This document shows, piece after piece, positions 17,305 through 25,691 of a stretch of 64,000 nucleotides of DNA (its first letter is position 1; the number at the start of each line of letters is the position of its first letter). The notes below the pieces were generated by a model, which ran no database searches, was not told where the DNA came from, and saw only the letters and a list, made by a program, of their open reading frames with translations. The stretch lies in assembly GCA_016705955.1 (NCBI GenBank), contig JADJKO010000001.1:682001-746000 (forward strand). Reading direction: 5' to 3'. The position numbers were made by a program, and so were the translations under genes. Origin of the DNA: Flavobacteriales bacterium (GTDB lineage Bacteria > Bacteroidota > Bacteroidia > Flavobacteriales_F > PHOS-HE28).

Positions 17305-17735
17305 GGTCGTTCGGTGGTTGGTTTCGGTTGGTGCTGTTGTTGCGAGCGGCCTATCCATGCCGCTGTGAAATAGAAAACGCTGGTGAGTACCGTGCGGAAG
17401 ATCATTGCAACAATGGTGCGCGGCTCATGAAGGCCACCCTGGGACACGTACCAAGCCAAGCCCAAGGATGTCCCGATCAGGATCACACTGGCCATCCACA
17501 GGGGATAGCGCGCCCAGAGCTTGTGCGCGAGCAGGCCGATCGCGGCAGCGAAGTAGCCGATGGACGCGAAGAAATTCGCGAGCACCACGAACTGCACGTA
17601 GTTGCCTTCCTTCTCGCGCATGCCGAAGAGATCGAACAAGACGGAGGTGCTCAGGAACAAGGTGATGCCGCCAAAGAGCAGCAGCACCGCGATCAATGTC
17701 CAGCGTATCCAGATCGCATTTCGCGTTGTTTTCAT
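17301..17735 (-). CDS. Four-helix membrane protein of the efflux operon
   Basis: A 144-residue protein with four hydrophobic segments: WTLIAVLLLFGGITLFL, VLANFFASIGYFAAAIGLL, PLWMASVILIGTSLGLAWYV and TIVAMIFRTVLTSVFYFTAAW. It is compact, without recognisable catalytic motifs. The ATG at 17735 overlaps the tetR-like stop (17732-17735) and its stop overlaps the lipoprotein start, so it is co-translated within the efflux operon. Function unknown. Confidence 0.75.
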   Translation of the reverse strand: MKTTRNAIWIRWTLIAVLLLFGGITLFLSTSVLFDLFGMREKEGNYVQFVVLANFFASIGYFAAAIGLLAHKLWARYPLWMASVILIGTSLGLAWYVSQGGLHEPRTIVAMIFRTVLTSVFYFTAAWIGRSQQQHQPKPTTERP

Positions 17736-18322
17736 CGTGTGGAGATCAAGGTGAGTACAGTGTCGATCAACTTGTTGCCGACGCGTTTCACATCGGAGTT
17801 CTTGCCCGTCATGCGCCATTGCAGCATGTGCAGGCGGAAGGTGCCCATCACGATCTGCACCAGCATGTCGGTGGGGATCGCCCGGGTGAAGGCGCCTGCT
17901 TTCTGGCCAGTGCTCACGACGGCCTTCAGATGCCCACGCATCACTTCCATCAATGATCGGATCGCTTTGTCGATCGCCGGTGAAGGCTCCATGAAGTTGG
18001 TGGCGAAAATGGCCATCAGGTATTCCGGATGCGCCTTGAAGTAGGTGAAGTGGCTGTCGAACATCGCGCGCAAACGCTGGTCGGGCAATTCCTCGCGTTC
18101 GGCCACCGCTTCCATGCGCTCCTGCACCGATGCCGTGAGCAGTTCCAGCATCTTCACCAGAATTTCCTCCTTGCTGGTGAAGTGCCGGTACAAGGCGGCT
18201 TCGCTGAACTGCATGCGTTCGGCCAGGCGCTTGGTGGTGAGCTTGGCATAGCCGTCCTCGCTGATCAGCTGCCCTGCGGCGGCGATGATCTCGATCTGGC
18301 GTGCTGTGATATCCGCTTTCAT
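17732..18322 (-). CDS. TetR-family transcriptional regulator
   Basis: A 196-residue repressor with an N-terminal HTH: IIAAAGQLISEDGYAKLTTK, then RLAERMQFSEAALYRHFTSKEEIL, the classic TetR recognition helix with ALYRHF. The helical C-terminal ligand-binding domain has no recognised specificity. It is the first gene of the seven-gene efflux operon and probably controls it, the common arrangement for RND pumps. No clear palindrome was found directly upstream of 18322; the strong 16-bp palindrome at 19523-19538 is a possible remote target. Confidence 0.92.
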   Translation of the reverse strand: MKADITARQIEIIAAAGQLISEDGYAKLTTKRLAERMQFSEAALYRHFTSKEEILVKMLELLTASVQERMEAVAEREELPDQRLRAMFDSHFTYFKAHPEYLMAIFATNFMEPSPAIDKAIRSLMEVMRGHLKAVVSTGQKAGAFTRAIPTDMLVQIVMGTFRLHMLQWRMTGKNSDVKRVGNKLIDTVLTLISTR

Positions 18323-18458
18323 TGGTGATCAGATGGAACGCAGATGACGCTGAAAGGCATGATCAACGCGGATCAGAAAAGCGGGTTGCGAATTCTGAAG
18401 GTCAGAAGCTCTTGTGAACTTCGGGCTTATGGATCGTGCGATGTTCATGTTCATTGCT

Positions 18459-19055
18459 TTACTGCGCTCTTCCTGATCCAGAACTAGTCGCAGAGCCGCT
18501 CACTATCCTTGAAACGATCCCCTTTTGGTTCGTGAACTCTGCCCACAACACACCAGCCAAGTGGATCGCGATGAACGCCACCAAGTAGTAGATGCCAAGT
18601 ACATGGACCTCCTCCATCGGCTCTTTCCATTCTTTCGGCCCCCATTCAATGAACAAGCCGGTGGCCAATGAGACGACCACAAAGGCGTAGAAGACGAGGT
18701 AGGTCCACTTCTTGAACCGGTCCGTTGCCGACAAGCCTTTGCCCAGCGGGTTCTGGAACTTCATCCGCCCGAAGGCGGGAAGCATGAAGCGGAACGCGAA
18801 CAAGCCCACCATCGCATAGCCCGTATAGATGTGCCAGTCCCACATGGGCTGCCTGATCTTCTTGGCCAGAACGATCGCTTGATCCTCGGATATGTGCTGC
18901 TCCGTGTTGGCCAGCTGGTCCTGGATGATGGCCGCGACGTTGTACTTGTTCATCCACGTCAGCCGCAGGAAGATCGTGATGAGCAAGAGCAGGAATGACA
19001 CGGCGATGGCCCAATGGACGATCCGGTAAACGGCGGGGTAGCTTCTCGTTTCCAT
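18459..19055 (-). CDS. Cytochrome b (b561-type membrane domain)
   Basis: A 198-residue membrane protein with four to five helices. Likely haem-ligand histidines are H14 (RIVHWAIAVS), the His in WDWHIYTGY, and the C-terminal VHVLGIYY and FIAIHLAGVLW. The pattern fits the di-haem cytochrome b561 or bacterial Ni-Fe-hydrogenase b-type family, which passes electrons from quinol to a periplasmic or membrane partner. No partner oxidoreductase lies adjacent except the small membrane protein upstream, 15 bases away on the same strand. The Ser-rich tail is not part of the domain. Confidence 0.85.
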   Translation of the reverse strand: METRSYPAVYRIVHWAIAVSFLLLLITIFLRLTWMNKYNVAAIIQDQLANTEQHISEDQAIVLAKKIRQPMWDWHIYTGYAMVGLFAFRFMLPAFGRMKFQNPLGKGLSATDRFKKWTYLVFYAFVVVSLATGLFIEWGPKEWKEPMEEVHVLGIYYLVAFIAIHLAGVLWAEFTNQKGIVSRIVSGSATSSGSGRAQ

Positions 19056-19070
19056 GGTGAACGGATCTTT

Positions 19071-19490
19071 TCAAGCTGTTTCCTTCGTTGCGATCTTCAT
19101 GGTGTAGAACGAGATCCCGAGCCACACTACCGAGGCGGTCATGGCGAGGGCACCGACCAGCACCAGTGCCGGCGGTACACCGAAGTACACTTCAGCCAGT
19201 ATGCCTATGGGCATCAGCAGGCCGGTCATCGCCAACCACGAGATCGCTTTGGCATGGTCCAACTTTCCGCTGAAGTGAAGGAGCAGATAGCCGATGATCA
19301 CGTTCAGCACGGCGAACAGGTTGCCATGCACGTGCGCCAGGCGCGACTCGAAGTGCTTGCCGGTGGAGTAGGAGTCCACCCACGCCTGCTTGTCCGGCGC
19401 GAAGTCGCGCAGGTAGATCAGCAGGAAGCCGTAGAGCATGAAGCCGCCCATGATCAGGAACCCGATGGCGATGTTGTTCTTGCCGTGCAT
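19071..19490 (-). CDS. Four-helix membrane protein, styrene-oxide-isomerase-like
   Basis: A protein of about 139 residues with four membrane segments. Conserved-looking polar positions within helices are HFESRLAHVHGNLFAVLN and GLLMPIGILAEVYFG; a His-x-His-Gly-Asn helix followed by a Pro-Gly helix resembles styrene oxide isomerase and related haem-linked small membrane proteins. It may therefore bind haem and cooperate with the cytochrome b encoded next. The start at 19490 is preferred over 19517 because the -7-like box TTACTTTG (19514-19521) would lie inside the longer form. The family call is tentative. Confidence 0.7.
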   Translation of the reverse strand: MHGKNNIAIGFLIMGGFMLYGFLLIYLRDFAPDKQAWVDSYSTGKHFESRLAHVHGNLFAVLNVIIGYLLLHFSGKLDHAKAISWLAMTGLLMPIGILAEVYFGVPPALVLVGALAMTASVVWLGISFYTMKIATKETA

Positions 19491-19513
19491 GGTGATGGGG
19501 TGTTGGTGCGGGA

Positions 19514-19558
19514 ACAAAGTAAGTTAGTGATCACTAACCTGTGCGTGACATTCGTCAC
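19514..19558 (-). promoter_or_regulatory. Promoter with two adjacent palindromic operators
   Basis: On the minus strand, TTACTTTG (19514-19521) resembles the Bacteroidota -7 box. Directly upstream is the 16-bp perfect palindrome GTTAGTGATCACTAAC (19523-19538). Six bases further is GTGACATTCGTCAC (19545-19558), a perfect 5+4+5 dyad of Crp/Fnr type. The placement between -7 and -45 fits regulated transcription of the small membrane protein and cytochrome b genes. Confidence 0.5.
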
Positions 19559-19662
19559 CGATGGGCACCGCGTCGGGATACCGCTATCCGAGCGCTGCTC
19601 CCGGACCGCAGTGTGCGCGGCACTTAGCACGACCGATACCTTCGCACGACCACTTCGCGCCC

Positions 19663-21288
19663 ATGCCAGAGCATTTCACCCCCACAGGCCATTTGGCCCA
19701 TCTGCGGATCACCGACAGCGAGCACCAGCATGACGCCCGCTATGGAAAGGACGCCGCACAGCGGACCGAGATCGCAAATTGTTTTGAACTGGCACAGACC
19801 GACCTGGCGAGTGCCGGAAAGCACATCCGCAAGCAGGCCCTCCGCTACCCCGACAATCCGATCTTCCGCAATTACCTGGGCAAGTGGCACGAATTCCGGG
19901 GCGAGCGCGAAGAGGCGATCGCGGTGTTGGAACAGACCGTTGCGCAATTCCCGGAGTACCTCTTCGCCATTGTGAGCATGGCCACTATGCGGACCATGCA
20001 AGACCGCCCGGAGGAGGTCTTGGAGTTCCTGGGGCCATCGCTGCGCATCGAGGACCGCTTCCCGGACCGGAAGGTGTTCCACATCAACGAAGTGGAGGCT
20101 TGGGAGAACGCATGCGTGCAATACCTGCTGAAATTGGACGACTGTGAAGGGGCGCTGAAGCGCGTGCAGGCCCTGCGGTCCGTAAGCGACGACAAGGCAT
20201 GGATGGATGAACTGGAGACGATGATCACCATGGGGCTGATCGTAAAGCGGCACGCTGCGGAGCAGAAAGAACTGCAGCGGATGCCCCGGATGGTCTTCGA
20301 CATGCAACCTGCAAGCCCCCATGCGGGCAAGGAGCTCCGACTGCACCATCCGGCGTTGCACGCACTGATGGAGCGCTCCATGAACATATCGCCGGAGCTC
20401 GTGCAGGAGCTGCTTGCATTGCCGCGTGGAACGTTGGTGCAGGACCTGCGGGCCATCGTCCAGTACAGCATCGATGATTTCCACCGGACCAAGCAAATGG
20501 CCGAAGAGGGCGAGCTCTTCACGGAGGAATTGAGCTTCGTGCTGCATGCCTTGCTGCTCCTCGGCGAGCTACCGGGCGCGGACAGCCTGGAAGTGGTGCT
20601 GCAGGTGTTCTCGCAGAGCAGCGAATACCTCGATCTGCATCTGGGCGACGGTCTTACCGAATACGCATGGGAACCCATTGCCAAAATGGCGGAAGGACAT
20701 TGGGACCAGCTTAGCGTCTTCATGCGCACTCCTCGCCTGCATCCCTATGCGAAGGCGGTGGTTTCCGATGGAGTGAACCAGGCGGGCCAGCACCGGCCGG
20801 ACCTGATGCCGCAAGTGGAAGCCTGGTACCAGGAGCAGTTGTCGTTCTTCCGAGCAGCGAGGTGGGAGGATGAGGTGATGGACGCGACGCAGATCGGCCT
20901 GATGGTGGGCGACATCCTGGACCTTGGACTGAAGAACCTGCTGCCCGAGATCGAAGAATTGTTTCATCTGGGCATGGTGCCGAGCAGCATCAGTGGTGAT
21001 CTGGAGAAAGTGCGCCAGCTGTTCAACGAGCCCCGTTCAGGACATCATAACCGCCCTCTGCTGTCCATTGCGGAACGCTATGCCGAGCTGGCCGCGATCG
21101 AGGAGCGCATGGCGGACGATCCCTATGGTGAGGACGACGATGAGATCGAAGACGGCCTGGACGATGCGCCCTTGGTGCGGCTACCTATAGTCCGCCCCGC
21201 TCCCAAAGTGGGACGCAACGATCCTTGTCCTTGCGGCAGCGGCAGGAAGTACAAGAAGTGCTGCGCGAACGAGCAGGTACCCGCATAA
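19663..21288 (+). CDS. Helical-repeat protein with C-terminal SEC-C zinc motif
   Basis: A protein of about 541 residues. The N-terminal third has TPR-like helices (RYPDNPIFRNYLGKWHEFRG, EEAIAVLEQTVAQFPEYLFA); the middle matches a DUF1186-type helical region (VSDGVNQAGQHRPDLMPQVE, then FFRAARWEDE); an acidic linker is followed by GRNDPCPCGSGRKYKKCC, the SEC-C zinc finger of SecA-like proteins. SEC-C tails bind zinc and often contact ribosomes or SecB. It is likely a cytosolic adaptor or chaperone-like protein. The ATG at 19663 is chosen because the upstream sequence is Pro/Arg-rich and unlike the rest. It is divergent from the cytochrome b pair. Confidence 0.85.
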   Translation: MPEHFTPTGHLAHLRITDSEHQHDARYGKDAAQRTEIANCFELAQTDLASAGKHIRKQALRYPDNPIFRNYLGKWHEFRGEREEAIAVLEQTVAQFPEYLFAIVSMATMRTMQDRPEEVLEFLGPSLRIEDRFPDRKVFHINEVEAWENACVQYLLKLDDCEGALKRVQALRSVSDDKAWMDELETMITMGLIVKRHAAEQKELQRMPRMVFDMQPASPHAGKELRLHHPALHALMERSMNISPELVQELLALPRGTLVQDLRAIVQYSIDDFHRTKQMAEEGELFTEELSFVLHALLLLGELPGADSLEVVLQVFSQSSEYLDLHLGDGLTEYAWEPIAKMAEGHWDQLSVFMRTPRLHPYAKAVVSDGVNQAGQHRPDLMPQVEAWYQEQLSFFRAARWEDEVMDATQIGLMVGDILDLGLKNLLPEIEELFHLGMVPSSISGDLEKVRQLFNEPRSGHHNRPLLSIAERYAELAAIEERMADDPYGEDDDEIEDGLDDAPLVRLPIVRPAPKVGRNDPCPCGSGRKYKKCCANEQVPA

Positions 21289-21408
21289 GATGCTTCTCCT
21301 GGTCCTGCCGAACGACCGGCCAGGCCCGCCATTCCGCCATTGTGCGTTCCGCAGGTCGAAGCATGCGCCATATTCGGACAATCACATCCTTTTATCGGTC
21401 CGTCGCGC

Positions 21409-21416
21409 TACCTTCG
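21409..21416 (+). promoter_or_regulatory. -7-like element upstream of the Rrf2 gene
   Basis: TACCTTCG, one mismatch from TAnnTTTG, ends seven bases before the ATG at 21424. The same octamer occurs at 53930-53937 before the dehydrogenase E1 gene on the minus strand. Confidence 0.3.
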
Positions 21417-21423
21417 CCGCGCC

Positions 21424-21858
21424 ATGTTCTCCAAAGCCTGCGAATACGCCTTCCGCGCCACCACGTTGATCGCCACGGCGAGTGCGGCCGGTGAGCGCTT
21501 GAGCCTGGAGGCCATCGCCAAGCGGACGGATTCGCCCAAGGCTTTCACCGCCAAGGTGCTTCAACAACTGGCGCGCGAGGGCATCCTCGTTTCACGCAAG
21601 GGGCCCAACGGCGGCTTCGACCTTCCACCTTCCATGGCGAAGAAGGTGAAGCTGAGCCACATCGTGAAAGCGATCGATGATGACACCGTCTATCGCGGCT
21701 GCGGCATGGGACTGAAGGCGTGCAACGCGCTGAAACCGTGTCCGCTGCACAGCCAATTCGAAACGATCCGCAGTGATCTGCGAACGATGCTGGAGCAGAC
21801 CACGGTGGATAGCCTGACCACCGGGATCATGAACGGTTCCACCTATTTGAAGCGGTGA
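21424..21858 (+). CDS. Rrf2-family Fe-S regulator (NsrR-like)
   Basis: A 144-residue winged-helix regulator: CEYAFRATTLIA at the N-terminus, a wing at VSRKGPNGGFDLPP, and the cluster-binding cysteines C93, C100 and C106 in CGMGLKACNALKPC. The spacing is close to the three-Cys ligand set of NsrR. NsrR-type proteins sense NO through a [4Fe-4S] cluster and repress globin, hemerythrin and Ric genes. The next two genes encode a truncated globin and a hemerythrin, which supports a nitrosative-stress role. The ATG at 21424 is chosen over 21340 because the family begins at this Met. Confidence 0.88.
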   Translation: MFSKACEYAFRATTLIATASAAGERLSLEAIAKRTDSPKAFTAKVLQQLAREGILVSRKGPNGGFDLPPSMAKKVKLSHIVKAIDDDTVYRGCGMGLKACNALKPCPLHSQFETIRSDLRTMLEQTTVDSLTTGIMNGSTYLKR

Positions 21859-21883
21859 CGATCACATCCGGATCGAACATTCC

Positions 21884-22282
21884 ATGACGAACGAACGCAG
21901 CGACATCATCACCCCAGAGCACATCCGATCGCTCGTGGACACCTTCTACGGCAAAGTGCGCGTGGACCCCATGCTCGGCGGCATCTTCAACGGCGTGATC
22001 AAGGACCGCTGGCCGGAGCACCTGGCCAAGATGTACCGCTTCTGGGGCACTGTGCTGATCAATGAGGGTTCGTACACAGGCGTGCCCTTCCGTCCGCATG
22101 CCGGCCTGCCCATTTCCGAGGAGCACTTCACGCGTTGGCTCAACCTCTTCAATGGAACAGTGGACGAGCTCTTCAAAGGGCCTGTTGCCGATCTGGCCCA
22201 CAGTAACGCTGAACGCATGGCCGAGATGTTCCTGATGCGGATCGAACGCCTGCGCGAGGATCCCAGCACCTTCATCCAATAG
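21884..22282 (+). CDS. Group III truncated haemoglobin
   Basis: A 132-residue 2-on-2 globin. The sequence FYGKVRVDPMLGGIF, the tryptophan-rich E-helix region RFWGTVLINEGSYTG and the proximal histidine H81 in LPISEEHFTRWL match group III. These proteins bind O2 and NO and are linked to NO detoxification or redox signalling. It lies 25 bases after the Rrf2 regulator, as in NsrR regulons. Confidence 0.93.
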   Translation: MTNERSDIITPEHIRSLVDTFYGKVRVDPMLGGIFNGVIKDRWPEHLAKMYRFWGTVLINEGSYTGVPFRPHAGLPISEEHFTRWLNLFNGTVDELFKGPVADLAHSNAERMAEMFLMRIERLREDPSTFIQ

Positions 22283-22288
22283 AGACCA

Positions 22289-22762
22289 ATGCCTACGACC
22301 AAGCCCATCAAACGCCACAAGAGCCTCAAGCCGCTGAGCCGCGATCACCATCACGGTCTGTTGCTCTGCTGGAAACTGCGCACGGGACTGCAGAAGAACG
22401 TGGACCCTGCGCGCATGATGGCGTACTGCCAACGCTTCCATGCGGAACACCTCGTGCCGCACTTCGGCCTGGAAGAGGAAGCGATCTTCCCGATCCTGGG
22501 CAACGACCACGAACTGGTGAAGAGCGCCCTGGCGGAGCATCGCCGATTGACCCGGCTGTTCACCGGCACCGACGACCCGATCACCCGCATCTCGCAGATC
22601 GAGGAGGAACTGGAGGCGCACATCCGCTTCGAGGAACGCGTGCTGTTCACCGCGATCGAGGAGGTGGCCACGGACAAAGAGCTTGATCGCATCGACCTGA
22701 TCCATTCTTCGCTGGACTCCACGGAAGTGCGCGATCAGGTGGAGGATGCGTTCTGGGCGTGA
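22289..22762 (+). CDS. Hemerythrin (HHE cation-binding) domain protein
   Basis: A 157-residue four-helix protein with a di-iron ligand pattern: LSRDHHHGLLLCWKL, EHLVPHFGLEEEAIFP, LAEHRRLTRLF and FEERVLFTAIEE. Such proteins bind O2 or NO or store iron for repair. It follows the globin gene by six bases, so both are probably co-transcribed under the Rrf2 regulator. Confidence 0.9.
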   Translation: MPTTKPIKRHKSLKPLSRDHHHGLLLCWKLRTGLQKNVDPARMMAYCQRFHAEHLVPHFGLEEEAIFPILGNDHELVKSALAEHRRLTRLFTGTDDPITRISQIEEELEAHIRFEERVLFTAIEEVATDKELDRIDLIHSSLDSTEVRDQVEDAFWA

Positions 22763-22784
22763 CCACGATCGGATCCATGGCGGA

Positions 22785-22792
22785 TAGCTTTG
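22785..22792 (+). promoter_or_regulatory. -7 element TAGCTTTG before the histidine kinase
   Basis: TAGCTTTG is an exact match to TAnnTTTG, 19 bases before the kinase ATG at 22812. It suggests that the kinase/response-regulator pair can be transcribed separately from the globin-hemerythrin genes. Confidence 0.4.
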
Positions 22793-22811
22793 TGATCGAT
22801 CGTTCACTCCT

Positions 22812-23900
22812 ATGCCACAACAGATCTCAGAGCGCAAGTTGACCGAGCGCGTCAAGGAATTGGCGTGCTTGTACGCGGTGGCACGCATCGCGCAAAGACC
22901 GGACGATCCCCTTCCGGATCTTGTTCGTGCGGTTGTCGCTGCCATTCCACAAGGGTTCCAGTTCCCTGAAGCGGCCATGGTCCACGTGCGGTTGGATGAG
23001 CAGGAGTACGGCGCGGCGGGAAGTGCGGAGCGCCTTTCCGCGGAATTGACCGTGGATGGTGAAGCCCGAGGCAGGATCGCCGTTTCCTATTCCGCCGACC
23101 TCGACCCGGAGGATCATCCGCTCTTCCTTCCGGAGGAACAGCAGTTGCTGGACAAGCTGGCGCAGGAACTCTCCTTGATCATCGAGCGGCACGAACGACG
23201 CGCGCAGCAAGCACTGTTGCAGGCGCACTTGCGCAGCAACGATCGGTTGGCCATTCTCGGGGAGCTCACTGCAGGCATCGCGCACGAACTGAACACACCA
23301 CTGGGCAACGTGCTGGGCTATGCGGAACTGCTGAAGGAGAATGAGATCGCACCGGAGCGCAAGAGCGACCTGCAACGCATCATCGACTCGGCGTTGATCG
23401 GTCGGGAGATCGTGAAGAAGCTGATGTACTTCTCCTGCGAAATGCCCGCGCAGTTCCAACCAACGGATGTGGAGCAGGCGATCCGCGGAACGGTGCGGCT
23501 GATCGATCGGCGTTTGCAGGAACGCGATGTGCAGATCACTTGGGACCTGGCCCAAGATCTCCCCGAATTGCGCCTGGACACGGTGCAGTTCGCGCAGGTG
23601 ATCACGAACATCATCCTGAACGCCGTAGGAGCCATGCCGTCCGGTGGGCGCATCACCATCGCTTCCCGAGAACATGATGGCAAGGTGGAGATCACGATCA
23701 CGGATACGGGAATAGGGATCACGGAAGAGAACCTGAAGAGGGTCTTTCAACCCTTCTTCACCACCAAGGCGGTGGGCGAAGGCACCGGATTGGGATTGGC
23801 CGTTGTGCATGGCATCATGAAAGCCCACCAAGGCGACGTGTCCGTCAGTTCCGAGATCGGTGTCGGCACTACGTTCACGCTTACTTTCCCCATGCCATGA
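22812..23900 (+). CDS. Soluble sensor histidine kinase (GAF-like sensor)
   Basis: A 362-residue kinase without membrane segments. Residues 1-130 form a GAF-like sensor (VKELACLYAVARIAQRPDD), then DHp with the phospho-accepting His in LTAGIAHELNTPLGNVLGY, N-box IITNIILNAVGAMPSGG, and G1/G2 boxes ITDTGIGIT and GTGLGLAVVHG. It probably senses a cytoplasmic signal and phosphorylates the sigma-54 regulator encoded immediately after (ATGA overlap). The signal may be redox-related given the preceding globin and hemerythrin genes, as an inference. Confidence 0.92.
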   Translation: MPQQISERKLTERVKELACLYAVARIAQRPDDPLPDLVRAVVAAIPQGFQFPEAAMVHVRLDEQEYGAAGSAERLSAELTVDGEARGRIAVSYSADLDPEDHPLFLPEEQQLLDKLAQELSLIIERHERRAQQALLQAHLRSNDRLAILGELTAGIAHELNTPLGNVLGYAELLKENEIAPERKSDLQRIIDSALIGREIVKKLMYFSCEMPAQFQPTDVEQAIRGTVRLIDRRLQERDVQITWDLAQDLPELRLDTVQFAQVITNIILNAVGAMPSGGRITIASREHDGKVEITITDTGIGITEENLKRVFQPFFTTKAVGEGTGLGLAVVHGIMKAHQGDVSVSSEIGVGTTFTLTFPMP

Positions 23901-25213
23901 AGGAACGGCCGTCGGTCCTGCTCGTCGATGACTCCCGCGATATGCTGGAACTGCTTCGCCGCTACATGAACAACATGGGCCTCACGCCCTTCACCACGAA
24001 CAATGTGGTGGACGCGATCGAGGTGCTGGAGCAAGGCCCCGTGGACCTGGTGATCACCGACCTGAACATGCCGGACGTGCATGGCACGCAGCTCGTTCGC
24101 TACATCGCGCAGCACTTCCCACAAGTGCCGGTGCTCGTGGTGACCGGGTATCCCGATGTGCAGGTGGCAGTCGATGTGATGAAGATGGGTGCGGTGGAAT
24201 TCCTGGTGAAGCCGGTGACACAGGATGAACTGCGCAATGCGGTCGAGAAAGCTCTCGGGGCCAACACCACGCCACCAGCGGACGAGCCTGCCGGAACGAT
24301 CGGTATTCCGGGCGTCATCGGTCGGTCGGTCGCCATGCAGGAAGTGTTCCGGGTGATCGAACGCACGCGGAACAATCAGGCCACGGTGCTGGTGACGGGC
24401 GAAAGCGGAACAGGGAAGGAAGTGGTGGCACGCGCGATCCATTACAACAGCGATCGCTCATCGGCTCCTTTCCTGGCGGTGAATTGCGGCGCGATCCCGG
24501 ACCAGCTGCTGGAAAGCGAATTGTTCGGCCATACCAAGGGCGCCTTCACCGGCGCCACCACCAACCGGGCGGGCTTCTTCCAAGCGGCCGATGGCGGCAC
24601 CTTGTTCCTGGACGAGATCGGCAACGCTTCAGCAGCCGTGCAAGCCAAGTTGTTGCGCGCCATACAGGACAAGGAGATCACCATGCTGGGGGCCACGAAG
24701 TCGCAGCGCGTTAGTGTGCGGCTGATCTCGGCCAGTAACTCGAACCTGTTGGAGATGGTACGCACCGGAACTTTCCGCGAAGACCTGTACTACCGGTTGA
24801 ACTTGATCAACATCCACCTGCCTGCGCTACGGGACAGAGCAGAGGACATTCCGCTGTTGATCCACCATTTCAACAGCAAGTTCTGCAAGGAGATGGGAAA
24901 GAAACCCTTGCGTATGTCCGCCCCGGTGCTGGATGCTTTGCAGGGGTACTCTTGGCCCGGCAATGTGCGCGAGCTGGAGAATTTCATCCACCGCTCGGTG
25001 ATCATGAAGGACGGTGCCATCGCCATGGACGATCTGCCGGAAGCCATGAAGGCAAGTGTTCCTGAACGGACAGCGAGCAAGGAACTTCGATCCATCGCCG
25101 AAATGGAAAAGCTCCATATCCAGCATGTGCTGGAGGCCACAGGTAACAACAAGACCAAGGCGGCCGAGATCCTGGGGATCGACCGGAAGACGTTGCGGGA
25201 AAAGTTGAAATAG
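23897..25213 (+). CDS. Sigma-54-dependent response regulator (NtrC family)
   Basis: A 438-residue activator: N-terminal receiver (VLLVDDSRDM, phospho-Asp in LVITDLNMPD, lysine in LVKPVT), AAA+ domain with Walker A GESGTGKE, the sigma-54-contact loop GAFTGA, Walker B GTLFLDEIGN, arginine-rich YYRLNLINIHLPALR, and a Fis-type HTH ending NNKTKAAEILGIDRKTLREKL. It activates promoters of the -24/-12 class. No clear sigma-54 promoter (TGGCAC-N5-TTGC) was found by eye in the window, so targets may be elsewhere. Confidence 0.95.
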   Translation: MKERPSVLLVDDSRDMLELLRRYMNNMGLTPFTTNNVVDAIEVLEQGPVDLVITDLNMPDVHGTQLVRYIAQHFPQVPVLVVTGYPDVQVAVDVMKMGAVEFLVKPVTQDELRNAVEKALGANTTPPADEPAGTIGIPGVIGRSVAMQEVFRVIERTRNNQATVLVTGESGTGKEVVARAIHYNSDRSSAPFLAVNCGAIPDQLLESELFGHTKGAFTGATTNRAGFFQAADGGTLFLDEIGNASAAVQAKLLRAIQDKEITMLGATKSQRVSVRLISASNSNLLEMVRTGTFREDLYYRLNLINIHLPALRDRAEDIPLLIHHFNSKFCKEMGKKPLRMSAPVLDALQGYSWPGNVRELENFIHRSVIMKDGAIAMDDLPEAMKASVPERTASKELRSIAEMEKLHIQHVLEATGNNKTKAAEILGIDRKTLREKLK

Positions 25214-25403
25214 GACCGGTACATTTTGGACCGGTCGAGGAATACCACCCCGCTTTCAGCAAAGCACTTGCTGCGGTGATGCGGACCTATGCCAAAGATC
25301 ATTGGTTGCTAAGAATCACTGATATCAACGCTTTGCAAAGGAGTACATATATCCGGCACGGGACCTGTTCGCGATCGGCACAACACATGACCCCTGAGGG
25401 GCC
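25214..25403. other. Intergenic gap
   Basis: About 190 bases between the response regulator and the Cys-rich protein. I see no gene. The 8-bp palindrome TGATATCA at 25319-25326 is too short to interpret. Confidence 0.4.
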
Positions 25404-25691
25404 ATGTCCAAGTCCCTGTCACGTCCATCCGATCGGTCCACTGCCTTTCGTTCCATCTGCATCAATTGCGTACACGATGGCAATTGTGCATTCCAGTATA
25501 CCGCAGCGACACCCATCCTGTCCTGTGAAGAGCATGAGGTGGAGCGAAAGCAGGAACCGGCCCGCATCCTGGTGCCCAGCATTGCACCTGCGCCGGCCAT
25601 ACCCGGGTTGTGCGGATCCTGTGTGCATGTTGAACAATGCGCCTTGCGCGACCCTGAGCGCATCACGTACCACTGCGAACATTACGAATGA
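25404..25691 (+). CDS. Cys-rich mini-protein with two tandem Cys4 motifs
   Basis: A 95-residue protein made of two similar units: C19-x2-C22-x5-C28-x12-C41 followed by EEH, and C70-x2-C73-x5-C79-x11-C91 followed by EHYE. The units are joined by a Pro/Ala-rich linker. Each unit could bind zinc or an Fe-S cluster; the duplication suggests an internal repeat. No signal peptide is seen. Its stop overlaps the glutamate dehydrogenase start by ATGA (25688-25691), so they are co-translated. I recognise no named family. It lies between a redox-stress signalling block and the dehydrogenase, so a redox or regulatory role is plausible. Confidence 0.7.
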   Translation: MSKSLSRPSDRSTAFRSICINCVHDGNCAFQYTAATPILSCEEHEVERKQEPARILVPSIAPAPAIPGLCGSCVHVEQCALRDPERITYHCEHYE

